Notes: generated from the sequence alone by a model not told the origin. Counted from the first letter of the stretch, positions 23,203 to 35,245 are shown. The stretch: DNA of 64,000 bases from Eucommia ulmoides (GCA_016647705.1 CM028329.1:14347910-14411909), one strand, 5' to 3'. A program made the numbers and translations.

Positions 23203-23400
23203 TCTATATTATATATAAAGGGAGAGTGATGGTTATTTTTGGTGCAACAATAAGTACCTCACCATATTTTCACTTTCACACTTCATCTTATTTAAATTAT
23301 TACTAAGCATGTTCATAAAAAATAAAGAGAATTGCTGCGATATTAAAAAATAAATAACGTACACACATACTATGTGCCACGGACACAAGTACAATAATGG
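23203..23400 (+). mobile_element. Helitron-like element, copy 2 (tandem)
   Basis: This repeats copy 1 just downstream: TCTATATTATATATAAAGGG at the start, the 'agggagagtgatggttattt' phrase, and GTGCCACGGACAC, a small hairpin, at the end. The last bases are diverged and no CTAG end is seen. Confidence 0.45.
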
Positions 23401-23851
23401 ATTGTTGTTTGTTGGATTCCTCAAAGCAAACGGGTCAGAAATCCAATCTATAAAACTTGGAGTCTTGTTTGGGTTTTCTTAAGTATATAAGTTTTTTGGA
23501 AAAATAGAATTTCAAATAATTCTGCTAGACTCTTAGGTAGACTATAGAAGATATTTGAACTTGAAGATAAATTTTAAGGAGTCTAACTATCATAAGATGG
23601 CTAAAATATGCATAAGATCATATTTATCAAGCATTATTGAATTAAAACTCTCTAAAAGAATAATATTTGATAGCTAATATGATCTTGAACAAAGGGGATT
23701 TTGTTACTATGTCCTCGTATGGTGTGTGGGAGCCAAACCTTCAACCAAGATTTTGTTACTATGTCCTCCCTCCGGATCTGTTTCATGCTAAACTGTTGAA
23801 TGTTGTAATTAGTTGTTTTACCTTGCTAAGATACATGAACATCTTTGTTTC
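23401..23851. other. Unassigned interval before the antisense Tat fossil
   Basis: No gene is recognised. The phrase GATTTTGTTACTATGTCCT occurs twice, at 23697-23715 and 23752-23770. The text is less AT-extreme than neighbouring element UTRs and could be host 3'UTR or intron. Confidence 0.3.
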
Positions 23852-24110
23852 CTAAGCTGGGTATTCACCGTTGATTTGGTTTGTAACCAACAGTGAATCA
23901 CAGTGAATCTCCATCTTGGTTGTTTTGAGCTTGCCCAGGATTCGCAAGGAGGAGATCAAGGCTTCGTACTCGGCTTCGTTATTTGTAGCTTTATACTTGA
24001 GCCTGAGGGCATATTCCAAAATATCCCCCTCAGTAGTTTGGATCACCAACCTGGCCCCGAGCCATTCTGGCTGGACAAACCGTCCACGAACGTAGTCTAG
24101 GTTTCCAAAC
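23852..24110 (-). pseudogene. Archaeal-type RNase H of the antisense Tat fossil
   Basis: The block ATNNEAEYEALISSLRILGK and the later HCDSLLVTNQINGEY are typical of the second RNase H of Tat elements. This part is comparatively well kept, but the domain is cut off at its end. Confidence 0.85.
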
Positions 24111-24208
24111 ATGGTTGGTTAGATCTTTGTTTGGTTGTGTCATCGGTTGATGCTTCCTCCTCGGGAAACGTCAATTTGGTGATGAAGTCATCGAATGACT
24201 TAACTTAC

Positions 24209-25420
24209 TCAATATGAAACTTTCTGAGCGCGATTGACCACTTTAGTAGCCTTCCTCATCTTTTGGGTCAGTGCAGTAAAATCCTCAATGGTTGGTTTGT
24301 AGGAACGACTATTGTGTGGACTTTGAAATAATGCCAAAGTTTCCTTGCAGATATTAATGGAGCACAAGCAATTAACTCTTAATTTAGAATACTTGGTTTC
24401 TGAGCCGGTCAGTGCCTGACTGATGTAGTAGATGGGCCTCCGGATCTTCGCATCGTCCACTACCAATGCCAAGCTCTCAATACAGTTGTTGTTGTTGCTA
24501 GATAAACAAACATGTCCTACCTAGGGCTTGAGGTTGTTAGTATCAGTGAAGAAGAAACATACATTTTTTAAGGCTTGGAAGGCCTTGTCACACTCTTCAT
24601 CCCATTCGAGTGTCTTGTTTCCTGAATCATTTTGAAGAAAGGTAAACACTTACGGATCCTCGGGAAATGAATTGATTTAGAGCTACAATTCGCCCGTTCA
24701 AACACTTGGCCTCTCATACAGACCTTGGTGAAGTCATGCTCTGGATAGCCTTTATTTGTTTGGGACTGGCTTCGATCCCTCTCTGGATCACCATGTGCCC
24801 GGGGAACTTCCCTGCTCCTACTTCGAACACACCTTGCTTGGGTTCAGTTTTATCTCGTGTTGTCTTAGGATTTCGAAGAACAACTGTTGATCCGCTAAAT
24901 GCTCGGTTGCCAATTTGCTCTTCATGAGGATGTCGTCGATGTTGATGTCCATTGTTTTATCAAGAAAGTTGGCAAACATTTTGTTGAGCAGCCTCTAATA
25001 TGTTGTTCATGCGTTCTTCAATCCGAAGGGCAATGACGCTATAGAGTATAGGCCTATAGCAGTATAGCCCCTTGTCAGTTATGAAGGCAGTCTTTTCCTC
25101 ATCAGGGGGGGTTCATACTCATTTGGTTGTAGCCTGAAAATGCATCCAAAAAGCTAAGCAACTCAAAGCTCGCGGTAGCATCTACTATCACATTGATCTT
25201 TGGGAGCAAGAAGTAGCCTTTCGGACAAGTCTTGTTGAGGTCGGTGAAGTCAGCGCACATTTGTCACTTCTCGGTTTTCATCCGAACCAAAATAATGTTG
25301 GCTATCCAAAGCGAGAAGTTGATCTCTTCAATAGTGTTGACGTTGAGTAGCTTCTTTGTTTCTTCTTCGGTTATCTTTCGTTTCTCTAGTCCAAAATTTC
25401 AACATTTTTGCCTAATCGGA
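24209..25420 (-). pseudogene. Reverse transcriptase and RNase H of the antisense Tat fossil
   Basis: RNase H similarity lies at about 24209-24520 (RPIYYISQALTGSETKY block). RT lies above it: the DDILMKS part of the catalytic box near 24930 and GHMVIQRGIEASPKQIKAI near 24740-24800. It is broken many times. Confidence 0.75.
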
Positions 25421-25717
25421 GGATGTTCGGGATCTGTATAGAGATGGTGCATTGTAACCTCTGGGTAGTCCTTGTGAGACTGGGCAAAAACACCAGGTTT
25501 AAGTTTGAGAAAGTGGTTAATATTTCCTTCATCTCCTCGAATGGCTTTGAGCTCACCTGCGCCTTCTGTTCCTTTATGGTCGGGTGCACTCGGACTAAGA
25601 CCAACTCCTTGTCTGGCTGTGGTCGGGGTTGACTTAGGTCAATAATGACATCTTCCTCGGGACATCTAGCATGTCCCTGGGGAGGGTATTCTCCTCGTCA
25701 TCCGGACTTTTTCGTTG

Positions 25718-26170
25718 CTATTGAGGAATAGCCATCTCAGTCATGAAACATTCTCGAGCTACACTTTGGCTTCCCCTCACTTCCTTGATCTCATTCTTGG
25801 TCGAGAATTTCATGGCCAGGTGATAAGTAGATGTAATGGCCTTCAATGCATTCATGTACAGTCTTCCAATGATGGCGTTATCGGCTGGTGGACAGTCCAC
25901 CACTATGAACTTGATGTCCACAGTAGAGTGCTTCAGTTCAGTTTATGTGGTGAGTTGTAGTATAACTAGCCCACCGACTTGATAGTCTCTCCCCGAAGCC
26001 AACCAATGGCATCAACATCGGCTTCAACTTCTCAATCCCGATCCCCATCTTCTAGAAGGTTGGGAGGCAAATGATTGCCACCTTGCTTCCACTGTCAATA
26101 AGGATCCGCTCAATGTTGTAGTTAGCGATTTATAGAGTTACAATCAGAGCATCGTCATGAGTGTGGACTC
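25718..26170 (-). pseudogene. Protease region of the antisense Tat fossil
   Basis: An aspartic protease motif ILIDSGS lies near 26080-26110. It is followed on the minus strand by a DCPPADNAIIGR block near 25880-25900 and the EVRGSQSVARECF block near 25750, both characteristic of the Tat protease and the segment after it. It is broken. Confidence 0.75.
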
Positions 26171-26449
26171 CTCTAAGGAGGTCCTCAGAAAATGTTATTG
26201 CCTAGCTCTCGGCAAAAGGGGCTTTGGACACTTGGAATACATAATCTTCAAGTTTCCTCTTCCCTTTCCGAGCATGGGCTTTCTGGTCGGTTATAGAAAT
26301 CCCTCCTGCGGCGAAATTTTTGTGGAAAATCCTAATCTCTCCTCTGCTCGGAACTTAGATCTTTCTTTGCCTTCCTCTCTTTGCCTCTTTGGTCCTCCCG
26401 TTTTTGGTCGTTGGTGAATTGTTTCAGGTTATCCCTACGAATGAGTTCC

Positions 26450-27837
26450 TTAATTTTATTCTTCAGGTCGTAATAGTTGTCGGTGGCATGCCCGTGATCT
26501 CGTTGAAAGTTACACCACTTGTTTGAGTTGCTGGCCTTGCCCTTGTGTTTCTAAGGTTGTGGACATCTTACCAGTTTCTTATCCCTGATTTGTTTCAGCA
26601 CTGTCCCTAGTAGTCCATTCAGAGGTGGGGTAGTTTGAGTATCAGAGGGGATCTCGACTTCCATGGTTGCTTATCAAACCCACTCCGATCTCGATCGTTC
26701 TTCTTCTTCGACGGGGGTTCATCCTGACCTGACTTGTCGTTGGTCTGTTCCTCGATGTTTTGCTTTCCTTTTTGATCTCCCTCGTCTTTTGCTCGGGCCT
26801 TGTAAACGTCCTCAGCGGAAATAAACTCCGTCAATAGAGCAAATACCGAGGCAAGTGTCTTGGGTGGGGGCATAGCCATTTCGTCGAGGAAGGGTCCCTT
26901 CCTGACCTAGTTCATCAGAGCAGTAATGGCCATTCCATCATTGGGATCTTTTACTTGGTTGGATTCTTGCCTGAACCTCTCCAGGTACGTGTGAGACATT
27001 ATTCCTTCCTCTCCCTAACATAAAGCAAATAAGAAGGTTTCTTTGCCCACCTCTTGTTGCTAACAAAATGGTGGACATAACCATTGCTCAATGACCCATA
27101 AGAGTTAAAGGCCCCCGGTTTCAAGATCATACCATTTCTTAGTAGTTCTAGCGAGGGTTATCTGAAACGCTTGACATTTTACAAAGTCGTACGCCCCGCG
27201 CAGGTCCATATGAGCATGGTAGGAGTTGAGATGCTCACCGAAGTTGGTAGTTCCTTGTTAGGTCCCGATCTAGGAAAATAACTTGAAGTTGATTGGGACC
27301 CTCTTTTGAGAACTCGAGTAGTGAATATCTTCACAATATCTTGAACATTGGGCTCGCGCTTCTTGATCTGGCCTAACTTCTCGCTTATGGCGTTGATTTG
27401 ATCTCGAGGGTCGCTATTTTCTCGTCAGTCCTTTTTCTATTTGCAGGTCCTTGATCGGGACCCCGAGGATTCTTCCATCAAATAAGGGAAGTCGTTGGGA
27501 GATAGGTCCATCGCTCGACTATTTGCTTGGGCTTTCACAGGGATTGTTACGTGATTCGAAGCAAGATTCCTCATTTCTTAGGACCGAGCAGGTTGCACCC
27601 GTGGACCGAGCCTAAAGTGAACACTCGCTGTTTGCTCAGGCGGTGGGGCCCTCCGTTCTTCTTAGGGCACAAGATTCTCTCGGCGAAGTTCTTCGCGTTC
27701 TCTCTGAAGTTGTTCCAACTCAGACCTCAGCTCATGTTGTTCCATCTTTGACTCTTCTTCCCGACAATGTTCTCATCAGGCCATCCGACCTTTATCCGCA
27801 ATGGCTTGTGCATCGCTGTAAGAAGGCACATAGCCTT
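26450..27837 (-). pseudogene. gag of the antisense Tat fossil
   Basis: It shows the gag C-terminal region RDHGHATDNYYDLKNKIKEL (about 26450-26520), a charged stretch at 26619-26879, and a degraded gag core to about 27290. The N-terminal part continues beyond the MITE to the start at 28718. It is broken many times. Confidence 0.75.
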
Positions 27838-28516
27838 TAGGGGTGGCAATGAGTCGGTTTCATAGAAACCTAAACCAAAATCAAAACTGTTTGGTCTATA
27901 CCAAATCCAAAACTGAAACATAAAGCGCATTTTTTTCAAAAGTTCGTTTTTAAATCAAACCGTTTAATTTTATGTAAAACCAAAACCAAATCCGTAAAAC
28001 GGCTAACTCTTCAATTTTCTCTATTGTAATTACTATTTAATAGCATTGTAAGGTCGTAAAGCTGTAAATAAAAACATAACTAAAATATAAAACATGAATT
28101 ACAAACAAAAGCAAATCCAAACCACCAAATCATTAATATTTGTAGTAAACATCCCAAACATAATTAATGTATGAAACATAAAGTTCAAATGTAATAAAAA
28201 ACAAACAATCAAAATGACAATATATATATATATATATGTATGTATCCATGTATGTATGTATGTAAAATTATAAATAAATAAAAAAGTAATGGCAATATAT
28301 AAAAGAAAATAAAGCTAAATAATGGTTACACTGCTCGATCAAGCGGTTTAGTTACACGGTTCGGTTTTACAGTTACTATCCCAAAACCCCAAAGCAAAAC
28401 CACGTTGGTTTTCAACTTCGAAATTGAAACGAAATCATTTGACCGGTTTTAAACCTAAACCATTCAGTTCAATTTGGTCGGGTTACCCGACGGTTGGAGT
28501 TCAATTGCCATCCCTA
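27838..28516. mobile_element. hAT-type MITE inside the Tat gag
   Basis: The 679-bp element has inverted ends TAGGGGTGGCAAT and ATTGCCATCCCTA. The flanking 8-mers ATAGCCTT (27830-27837) and GTAGCATT (28517-28524) match at six of eight positions. The related uninterrupted gag copy near 20000 reads ACATAGCCTTGTGGCAAAG, which is the empty site. The interior has repeated AACCAAA and (ATGT)n text and no coding sequence. Confidence 0.82.
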
Positions 28517-28900
28517 GTAGCATTGAGGCAAAGGTGGTGACGGTGACGGTGACAGTTGATTCTGTTTATCTAGACATTGAATGCCTTGGAGACTCCTTTG
28601 AGAGATATTTAACATCTCTTCATCAGTTCCAACAGTAACGAAATAGATTCAGTGAACAGCCACTATCTGGATCCGCAGTGTGAATCAGTGGCCTCTTGGT
28701 TTCTTGATCACTGGTCATGATTCTGGATCAAAGAGTGGCCATGTAATCCATTTTTTCTCACTGTCTTAAAGAGCGAGGAAAGAAATCCATGAGTGTTGAT
28801 CCACAATTATAGAAGCAAATCGAAGAGAGACACCAATCAATCCGAGTAATTTACCTATGACCAAAGCTTATTCTCTCAACGCAAAACTTCAAGCAGCGCT
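28517..28900 (-). pseudogene. gag N-terminus and leader of the antisense Tat fossil (copy 2 of 3)
   Basis: The frame starts at 28718 with MTSDQETKRPLIHTADP, like the copies at 20189 and 47082. Upstream on the minus strand (28719-28900) is leader sequence without a clear primer site or LTR. Confidence 0.6.
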
Positions 28901-30011
28901 ATTCCAAAGCCCAATGACATGTGTCTGAAAAAGTTATTTGTTATTAAAACAGTCTATGCATGGCATACTTCTACGGTAAAGTCAAAATTTTGGACCATAA
29001 ATCATCAGGTTTTGGGTTACAACTTGTATGCATGTATGGTCTGTTTAAGAAAAAGTTTGGTCTCTGTGATGGGTCGGTGCAGAAGGATTCTGGTATGTCA
29101 TAAATCACCTTTCCTTCTGGTTTTTCCCATATGTTTAGCTATTCATTTATGCTTCCTGAGCAGCTACAAATTAATGGTGGGAAAAATGATTTCACGTAAG
29201 AGATAAATTACAGAGGGGATTTACCTCACTTTGAGGTTGTAGTGGAATATTATTTATCCCTATAGTTATGTTATACTATCGGGTGCCAATTTTTTCTGTT
29301 TAATTATATACCGTCAGGCTCTTTTCTCGGTTGTCAACTACTTTTGGTTACATTGTTGTCCTAGGATGATTTTAATCTATGCTACATGTGATCAGGATGT
29401 AGTATGTTTTTGTGCGCTTTATTTGTTGTGGTTTCATTTTCTATTACCTCGATTTGGCTTTTTTATGTTTTTGCATGACTTCTGCAACTCTTCCTGTATT
29501 TTTTGGCAAACTGCTTGGTGCTTCAATCTAATGAGGATTGTGATTATTGTTATAAAATGGAAATCCTTTACATGTAGTATAATCTCAGAAAGTTCAGCCA
29601 CTTTTGCACAGCAGGACCAGTGGGTTTTGATGATATTCCTTACATGAGTGTGCATGCATGCCTGTGTATGCTTGTCTCCCTCCCGCTTGGAGTAGCCTTG
29701 ATTTGCTAATCGTTTATGCATGTGCTTGATATCTGGAAACCACATATGCTATGCAATGTAACGTTGCACCATGCATCTGATATACATGTTACAAGATAAT
29801 TTTGTTTCTAAATTGATGAGCTATGGGTGATTTTTATACACATGGATCTGCAATCAACTGCAAGCTTGCAAACTAATCACAATTTGGTAGCAGTTTTTAA
29901 AGTACTTTTAGAAATAAAAAAAATGACAAAAAAAAAATATATTTGTGCTTGAAAGTAAAAGCAAAAGGGCAAAGGTGAAGCTCTTTATATATATATATAT
30001 ATTATAATATA
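28901..30011. other. Interval without recognised genes, host-intron-like
   Basis: Small open frames occur (for example 28919-29206) but none resembles a known protein. Base use is less repetitive than in the flanking elements. The interval could be host intron of SNRNP27 or intergenic DNA. A TA-rich tract at 29987-30011 precedes the Pack-MULE. Confidence 0.3.
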
Positions 30012-30138
30012 GCTACTTATTAATGAAATTGATGTATCTTTTAATTTATTTTGCGTTACTGTCCTAAACTGTATTACTACTAGTGTTTTCATTGAAAACG
30101 CTATTTGTATTGGTGTTTGCATTATGGATAATAATGAT

Positions 30139-30743
30139 TAACAAATATTGTTGATTTTGTTAATTGACATGAAAACCCTAACACTACTAAGTACTAACGT
30201 CTTGATTTTAATTTATTTTTTTTCATGAAAATGCTAATGTTACTAGCATTTTCAAGTTAATTAAAATAGATAAATAAAAATAAAAATTGTAAAAATGCAA
30301 GTGAGACTAGCGTTTTCAATAAAGCCTTTATTTGTTTTTCCTTTTTCTTCCTTCTCCTCCAGAATGTAGCCGCCCTTCTCATCCAGCCAACCCTTGTAAA
30401 CATTCCCAAATCCTCCTTCCAGCACTATCGTTTCTGAAATTAACAAATATTGTTGATTTTGTTAATTGACATGAAAACCCTAACACTACTAAGTACTAAC
30501 GTCTGGATTTTAATTTTTTTTTTTCATGAAAATGCTAATGTTACTAGCATTTTCAAGTTAATTAAAATAAATAAATAAAAATAAAAATTGTAAAAATGCA
30601 AGTGAGACTAGCGTTTTCAATAAAGCCTTTATTTGTTTTTCCTTTTTCTTCCTTCTCCTCCAGAATGTAGCCGCCCTTCTCATCCAGCCAACCCTTGTAA
30701 ACATTCCCAAATCCTCCTTCCAGCACTATCGTTTCTGAAATTC
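30139..30743. repeat. Tandem duplication, 302-bp period
   Basis: Positions ~30139-30440 and ~30441-30743 are nearly identical. Each unit joins inner TIR sequence to the kinase fragment, so the duplication happened after capture. The few differences imply it is recent relative to the element. Confidence 0.9.
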
Positions 30744-31277
30744 CAGGTCGCAGCCTTTCGTTTGGAGAAAGAGAAGATCCTCAAACTGGGGGCAGCCAAT
30801 ATCTTCCCATTCGAATATGCCTTGTTGCTTCTGCTTGCAGCTAAGAACTGGCTGTTCCCGGGGAGATTGCCGCCACAGGAATATGTGGTGTTTCTGGTGG
30901 TCTGCGATGTCATATTTGCGACATGCAACCACGGGTTTTAGAATCCAAAAACGGGGGACTCTTGCAGATATTCAACAAATGGAACTCTGGATTATCCATA
31001 GGAAACCCAGAAGATATATGGACAAGATTTACCTATAATTGATGAAGAAAAGACAGAAATTTATTGCTTTCTGTTGAGGTACCTGAACTACAATGGTCAA
31101 TTGTGCTAACAGTGGTTTGATTGTCATCAGAAGATGGAACTCCAGAATTTTCCATATGATTATTGTCGAAATCTCTCTTGTAGCTTTACCTTTATTGGAC
31201 ATAGAACTCTTCTTTCTTGAATTGAACCGAAACAGCACTGTAGGGGCTAGAGAGAGAGACACTGGAATCTGACCCAC
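30340..31277 (-). pseudogene. RLCK-VII (PBS1-like) kinase gene fragments
   Basis: On the minus strand the piece at 30745-30928 reads YSNGKILAAPSLRIFSFSKR then KAATWNFR, the linker just before the kinase domain in RLCK-VII proteins. It is followed, after a frame change, by ETIVLEGGFGNVYKGWLDEK, the glycine-rich loop with GxGGFG altered to EGGFG. That loop segment occurs twice because of the 302-bp duplication. Further upstream (31150-31277) a frame starting GTG-GGT and UTR-like (GA)n text may be the first exon. Catalytic lobes are absent, so no kinase can be made. It was captured by the Pack-MULE. Confidence 0.75.
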
Positions 31278-31687
31278 AAGAGTGGAATGGCGATGAGGAT
31301 GGATGGATCTGGACGAGAGAGAGGGGGTGGTTGTCGTTCTGGGGAGCCAAAGGTGAAGAACAAAGAAAGAAGAAAAAGCAAAAAAAATAAGGCTTTATTC
31401 AAAACGCTGGTCTCACTGACGTTTTCACTTTTTTTTGATTAACTTGAAAACGCTAGTGACATTAACCTTTTAATGGGAAAAAAATTTAAAAGGAAGGTGC
31501 TAGTAGTACTAGCGTTTTCATTTTAATCAACAAAATTAACACAATGAGTTAATCATCTCTACCTATAATGACATGGTACTATCAATGGCGTTTTTAACGA
31601 AAATGTTAGTAACAATAGCGTTTTGAACTATAAAGTAAATAACTTAAAAAGTGCAACAATTTCATTAGTAAGTTCCCATATAATATT

Positions 31688-32761
31688 ATACATGTAAAAG
31701 GCTATGCGAATTGAAGGACAACCTAAAGGGGCCCTTAGGTTTTGCCAAATGGCAACTGAACCTTCTATTTTTCTCTAACTTACTCTGACCATTGTTACTT
31801 TTATTTAACATAAAAGGTAAAATGACCTTTTTTATGTAACGGTAATGGGAAAATGACGCTTTTCCCTTCTGACTTGTTGACCATTGAACTATAAAATAAT
31901 TTTAGAAGTTATAAAAAGATAAATACTATTTTACCTATAGCTCAAAATATTAAAGTTTTGGTTAGTAAAGAGTAACCTTCAGCAACCCTACCACAACCAG
32001 TTATCTTCATCTTCAGACTTGTATGGGTGACAACCTTTCAGAACAATCCTTTCATGGCGATTTGATATGGGGCTCAATTTTGGTTTTGGGATCTGTGAGG
32101 ATTTTGATGGTGTAATTTAATGTTGGTGGGGTTGGGGATCTGGATTTTCTATTCATTTTTTTGTGCTTGATCTGTGTTGGGCTAACTCCAACGGATGATA
32201 ACTACTGGAATTTGCCCTGTTCAAATCAAATGAAAAAGTCAAGCAGAGTATTGTATTCTGGGGTTGGGATGGTGAATGGGTGGAGATGGTAGAGGAGGTG
32301 AGGGGAGTTTTTTTAATTTATTTATTTATTATTTTTTTATTGGAGGAATGGCGAGATGAAGTGGAAAACAAAAATAAAAAATAAAAATCTTAAGAAAAAT
32401 AAGGAAATTAAATAGATAATATATATTTTTTTGTTTTAAATTTTCTGGTTGAAGAAGGAAAAACAAAAAGAACGAAAGTAAAAAAAGTTAAAATTAGTTT
32501 TTGTATTTTATAATGTAAGAAAGGAAGGAAAAATGAAATAATACGGTGTAATTAAGTATTTTTACAGTTTAATTGTGAGGGCATTTTTGGGAAAAATTGG
32601 TCGTCTAATTGCATTTTTGAAAAATTTCAACGAAGGTAGGTGAAATTGCCCTCGTATTCATGACTTTTTCTTTTGAAGTTTTGGAATTTTTTGCGCTTTT
32701 CCTTCCATTTGGTTTTTCTCGCTCGCTCTCTCTCTAATCACTAGGCTGGTGTTTTTTTGCA
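31688..32761. other. Interval without recognised genes
   Basis: No coding similarity is seen. The text has poly-T/A runs and G-rich sentences at 32090-32310. It ends in CTCGCTCGCTCTCTCTC and a strong 3' splice acceptor TGTTTTTTTGCAG at 32749-32761. Confidence 0.3.
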
Positions 32762-33175
32762 GATGAGAATGAATGTTAGCCTGCGTTCTGTCGAGAGATT
32801 TGATGATTAAAACAACCAAGTGAGATTATTGTTATTGTTGTGGAATGAAGCTCCGTTGCCATTAGACTGAAATTTATGTGGTGGGGTGGGGCTATGAATC
32901 ATCTTGTAGCATGGTATCTTGGAGTTTTCTGAAGAATATGTTGAGATGGTTCTGTTCCATCGGTGCCCGGTTTTTATATGATTCCAATGTTTATAAAAGG
33001 GACGATTCCAGTTATGCAAGTTTTATGCAGTTGTTCCGCAGTTCTACTCATCCATATCATGTTTTAATTGTAGTATGCGATAATTATTTAGCCGACGAAT
33101 GTCCAACTTTGGTCTTTAATGATTTTTATGTACTTTTTAACAATATCATTCCTCTCTATGTTCTAAAATTTTAAA
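32762..33175 (+). other. Exon-like segment after a strong splice acceptor
   Basis: It begins directly after TTTTTTTGCAG and has balanced base composition compared with its flanks. A 98-codon frame (32878-33174) shows no similarity I know. It could be the 3'UTR exon of SNRNP27 (whose stop is followed by a splice donor) or of another gene. The assignment is inference. Confidence 0.3.
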
Positions 33176-34134
33176 TGCCCTTCACTAGGAGAGTACTTTG
33201 TTTCCTGGCCTTATTTATATTTGAAATTTCACCCAAATTCTTAATCAAGCTATTCGCATTACACTTCAATAAAAATTAGAGAATTTTGTGATGTACTTGA
33301 TAATTCTCTTTTTGTTGAAAAATTTAAAGATGTTTTTATTTAATAGTCCTTACTTAAAAGTTCATTTAGGAATTTTTGTTTTTTTTAAACAAATATCTTG
33401 AAATGTAGTGATTTTGCGAACCATTTTTAGTGTATAGTCTCTTGATCGTGGACCAATTTAATGAATGAACATTTATATCCTTGATATATAATGAACAAAC
33501 CTTAACATTCATCTTTACTAGTTTTAGAACTGTATAATATGTGGGTCTAAGAAAAAAAAATAATATATATTTTTATTTTGAATACTTTGTTATAATTTTG
33601 ATTTTTGATTACGTATAATAGAAAACATATAATATTTTTTAAAGGGTAAAATTTTTCAGGGGTTCACTTTAAATTTATAAAAATTAGAAGATGATTTTAT
33701 GAAATTTTAAAGATTGTAATTGATTCCTCTTAAAAATAAAGGGTGTAAATATATATTTTTAAAAAATTAGAGGTGATTAGTTTATAAAAGATTTATAATC
33801 ATAATATTAATAGTGAAAAAGAAGATATTGGTTATTAATTTAATAGGAATAAAGAAATTAAAGAGATATTTTATTTTGAATTGTAGTTCATTTTTTGCTT
33901 TCATTTTTATAAATTTAACCTGTTTGCAATGCGCGGATTTAGACAAATAAAATTTATATTAGTTGATAGATATTTTCAGAAGGTGATTTTTAAACAAAAT
34001 ATTTCTAATAGAAATTTATATTAGATTTATTCATCGTAATACAAAAAATAAGTAATAGAAATTATATTTTATTCCTCCAATTGAAAACCAATTCATGTCA
34101 TGCTAAATGTTTCAAATAGGTATATATAATTTGA

Positions 34135-34186
<52 letters not shown>

Positions 34187-35245
34187 CTAATACGTAACAC
34201 CATCTAAAAATTATAATTATACACCATAATTTCAATATTGAAACTTGATAGGAATGTAATAAATCAAAGATTTACTAAAAAAAAAAAACTTTAAAATTAG
34301 GACCACAAGATTTCTAGTAATGCCGTTAGGATAAAAACTTATCGACTAATATGACATAAAATTTTAACATTAACAAAAAAAGAAAAAAATAGAAACTCCA
34401 CATTATTTTTAATTGCATTGAAAAAATTATACGGTATGAAAATTGTTGATATATCTTCAATAGTGCGACTGGAAACTAAACATAGAGACAATAAACAAAT
34501 AAACACAAACAAAATTTGAGGTTTAATGTCCCTATGACACTCTAATATTGTATTTACAACATTTCCAAAAGAAATATTTAAGCACATGTATGGACAAGAG
34601 TACAAATTAAACATGTATACTATTTTGTCATTATCACATCAACTATTTGTTAAATGATCCATTCATGTGAGAAAGACAACAATTGCAGAATTCTAAAGAA
34701 AAATAGCTAAAAGCCGGATGCCACATATTGATAAATGTAAAAAGGTCAAAAGTTGAGTTTTTAGCAAAAGAAATTGTAAAGAAAGACTTACCACCTAGCA
34801 AAAAAGAAGGAAACTAATTCGAAAGTGTATTTTTTCCTACAATAGCAACCAAATGAGAAAGATTATCCTGAACATGAAAGCATCTTTTTATCTTTGTCGA
34901 TATGTTGACAGATACAACAAAAATATAATTTTAAAATTCAAAACAAAGACGAACCATAAAATTAAAATAACAGGATTCTAAATTCAAATACATTACGGAT
35001 GAAAGATAACCTGCATTTTTTTTTTCATTGACCATATAAAAATAGTAAAAAATTTAGAATAAAACTACAAAAAAAATAATAATAAAAAAAAAAAAAAACA
35101 AACAAACAAACAAACAAACAAATTTATCATGACTTTAACATAACTATTACAAATAGAAATATAGGGACAAAAAATATTTTGTTTTATGCTTCTTTTCCAA
35201 AAAAAGGTTTTAAAATCTAGGAGCATTATTTTTTTCCCCCCTATA
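33176..35245. other. Very AT-rich interval
   Basis: I see no gene. It holds the (TA)n tract at 34138-34182, poly-A runs, and (CAAA)n at 35098-35121. It may be intron or intergenic DNA. Confidence 0.4.
34138..34182. repeat. (TA)n microsatellite
   Basis: About 22 uninterrupted TA units. Confidence 0.95.

Larger units (their letters stand above)
23852..28718 (-). mobile_element. Antisense Tat-lineage Gypsy fossil (gag to second RNase H)
   Basis: Read on the minus strand from 28718 downward the order is: gag N-terminus, a hAT MITE insertion (27838-28516), gag core, a zinc-knuckle-like region, protease, reverse transcriptase, RNase H and archaeal-type RNase H, ending near 23852. Integrase and the 3' LTR are absent. 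It is broken many times. It belongs to the same family as the gag starts at 20189 and 47082 and is a different Tat family from the element at 281-7164. Confidence 0.85.
30012..31678. mobile_element. Pack-MULE-like element carrying kinase gene pieces
   Basis: The two ends are inverted copies of each other for about 300 bp: ~30012-30330 aligns with the reverse complement of ~31380-31678, sharing CTTA-TAATGAAATTG, AGCGTTTTCAA and AATAAAGCC. Candidate 9-bp flanks are TATAATATA (30003-30011) and TATAATATT (31679-31687), eight of nine alike but AT-rich. Long inverted ends, 9-bp duplication and captured host exons fit a Mutator-like Pack-MULE. No transposase is present. Confidence 0.7.

Noticed and set aside
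25232-27840. Several + strand frames of 65-86 codons in the 24-28 kb region
   Set aside because: They are reverse-strand shadows of the antisense Tat gag, protease and RT.
30340-31277. A working RLCK-VII kinase gene
   Set aside because: Only the linker and glycine-rich loop are present, out of frame with each other, and both lie between transposon inverted repeats.
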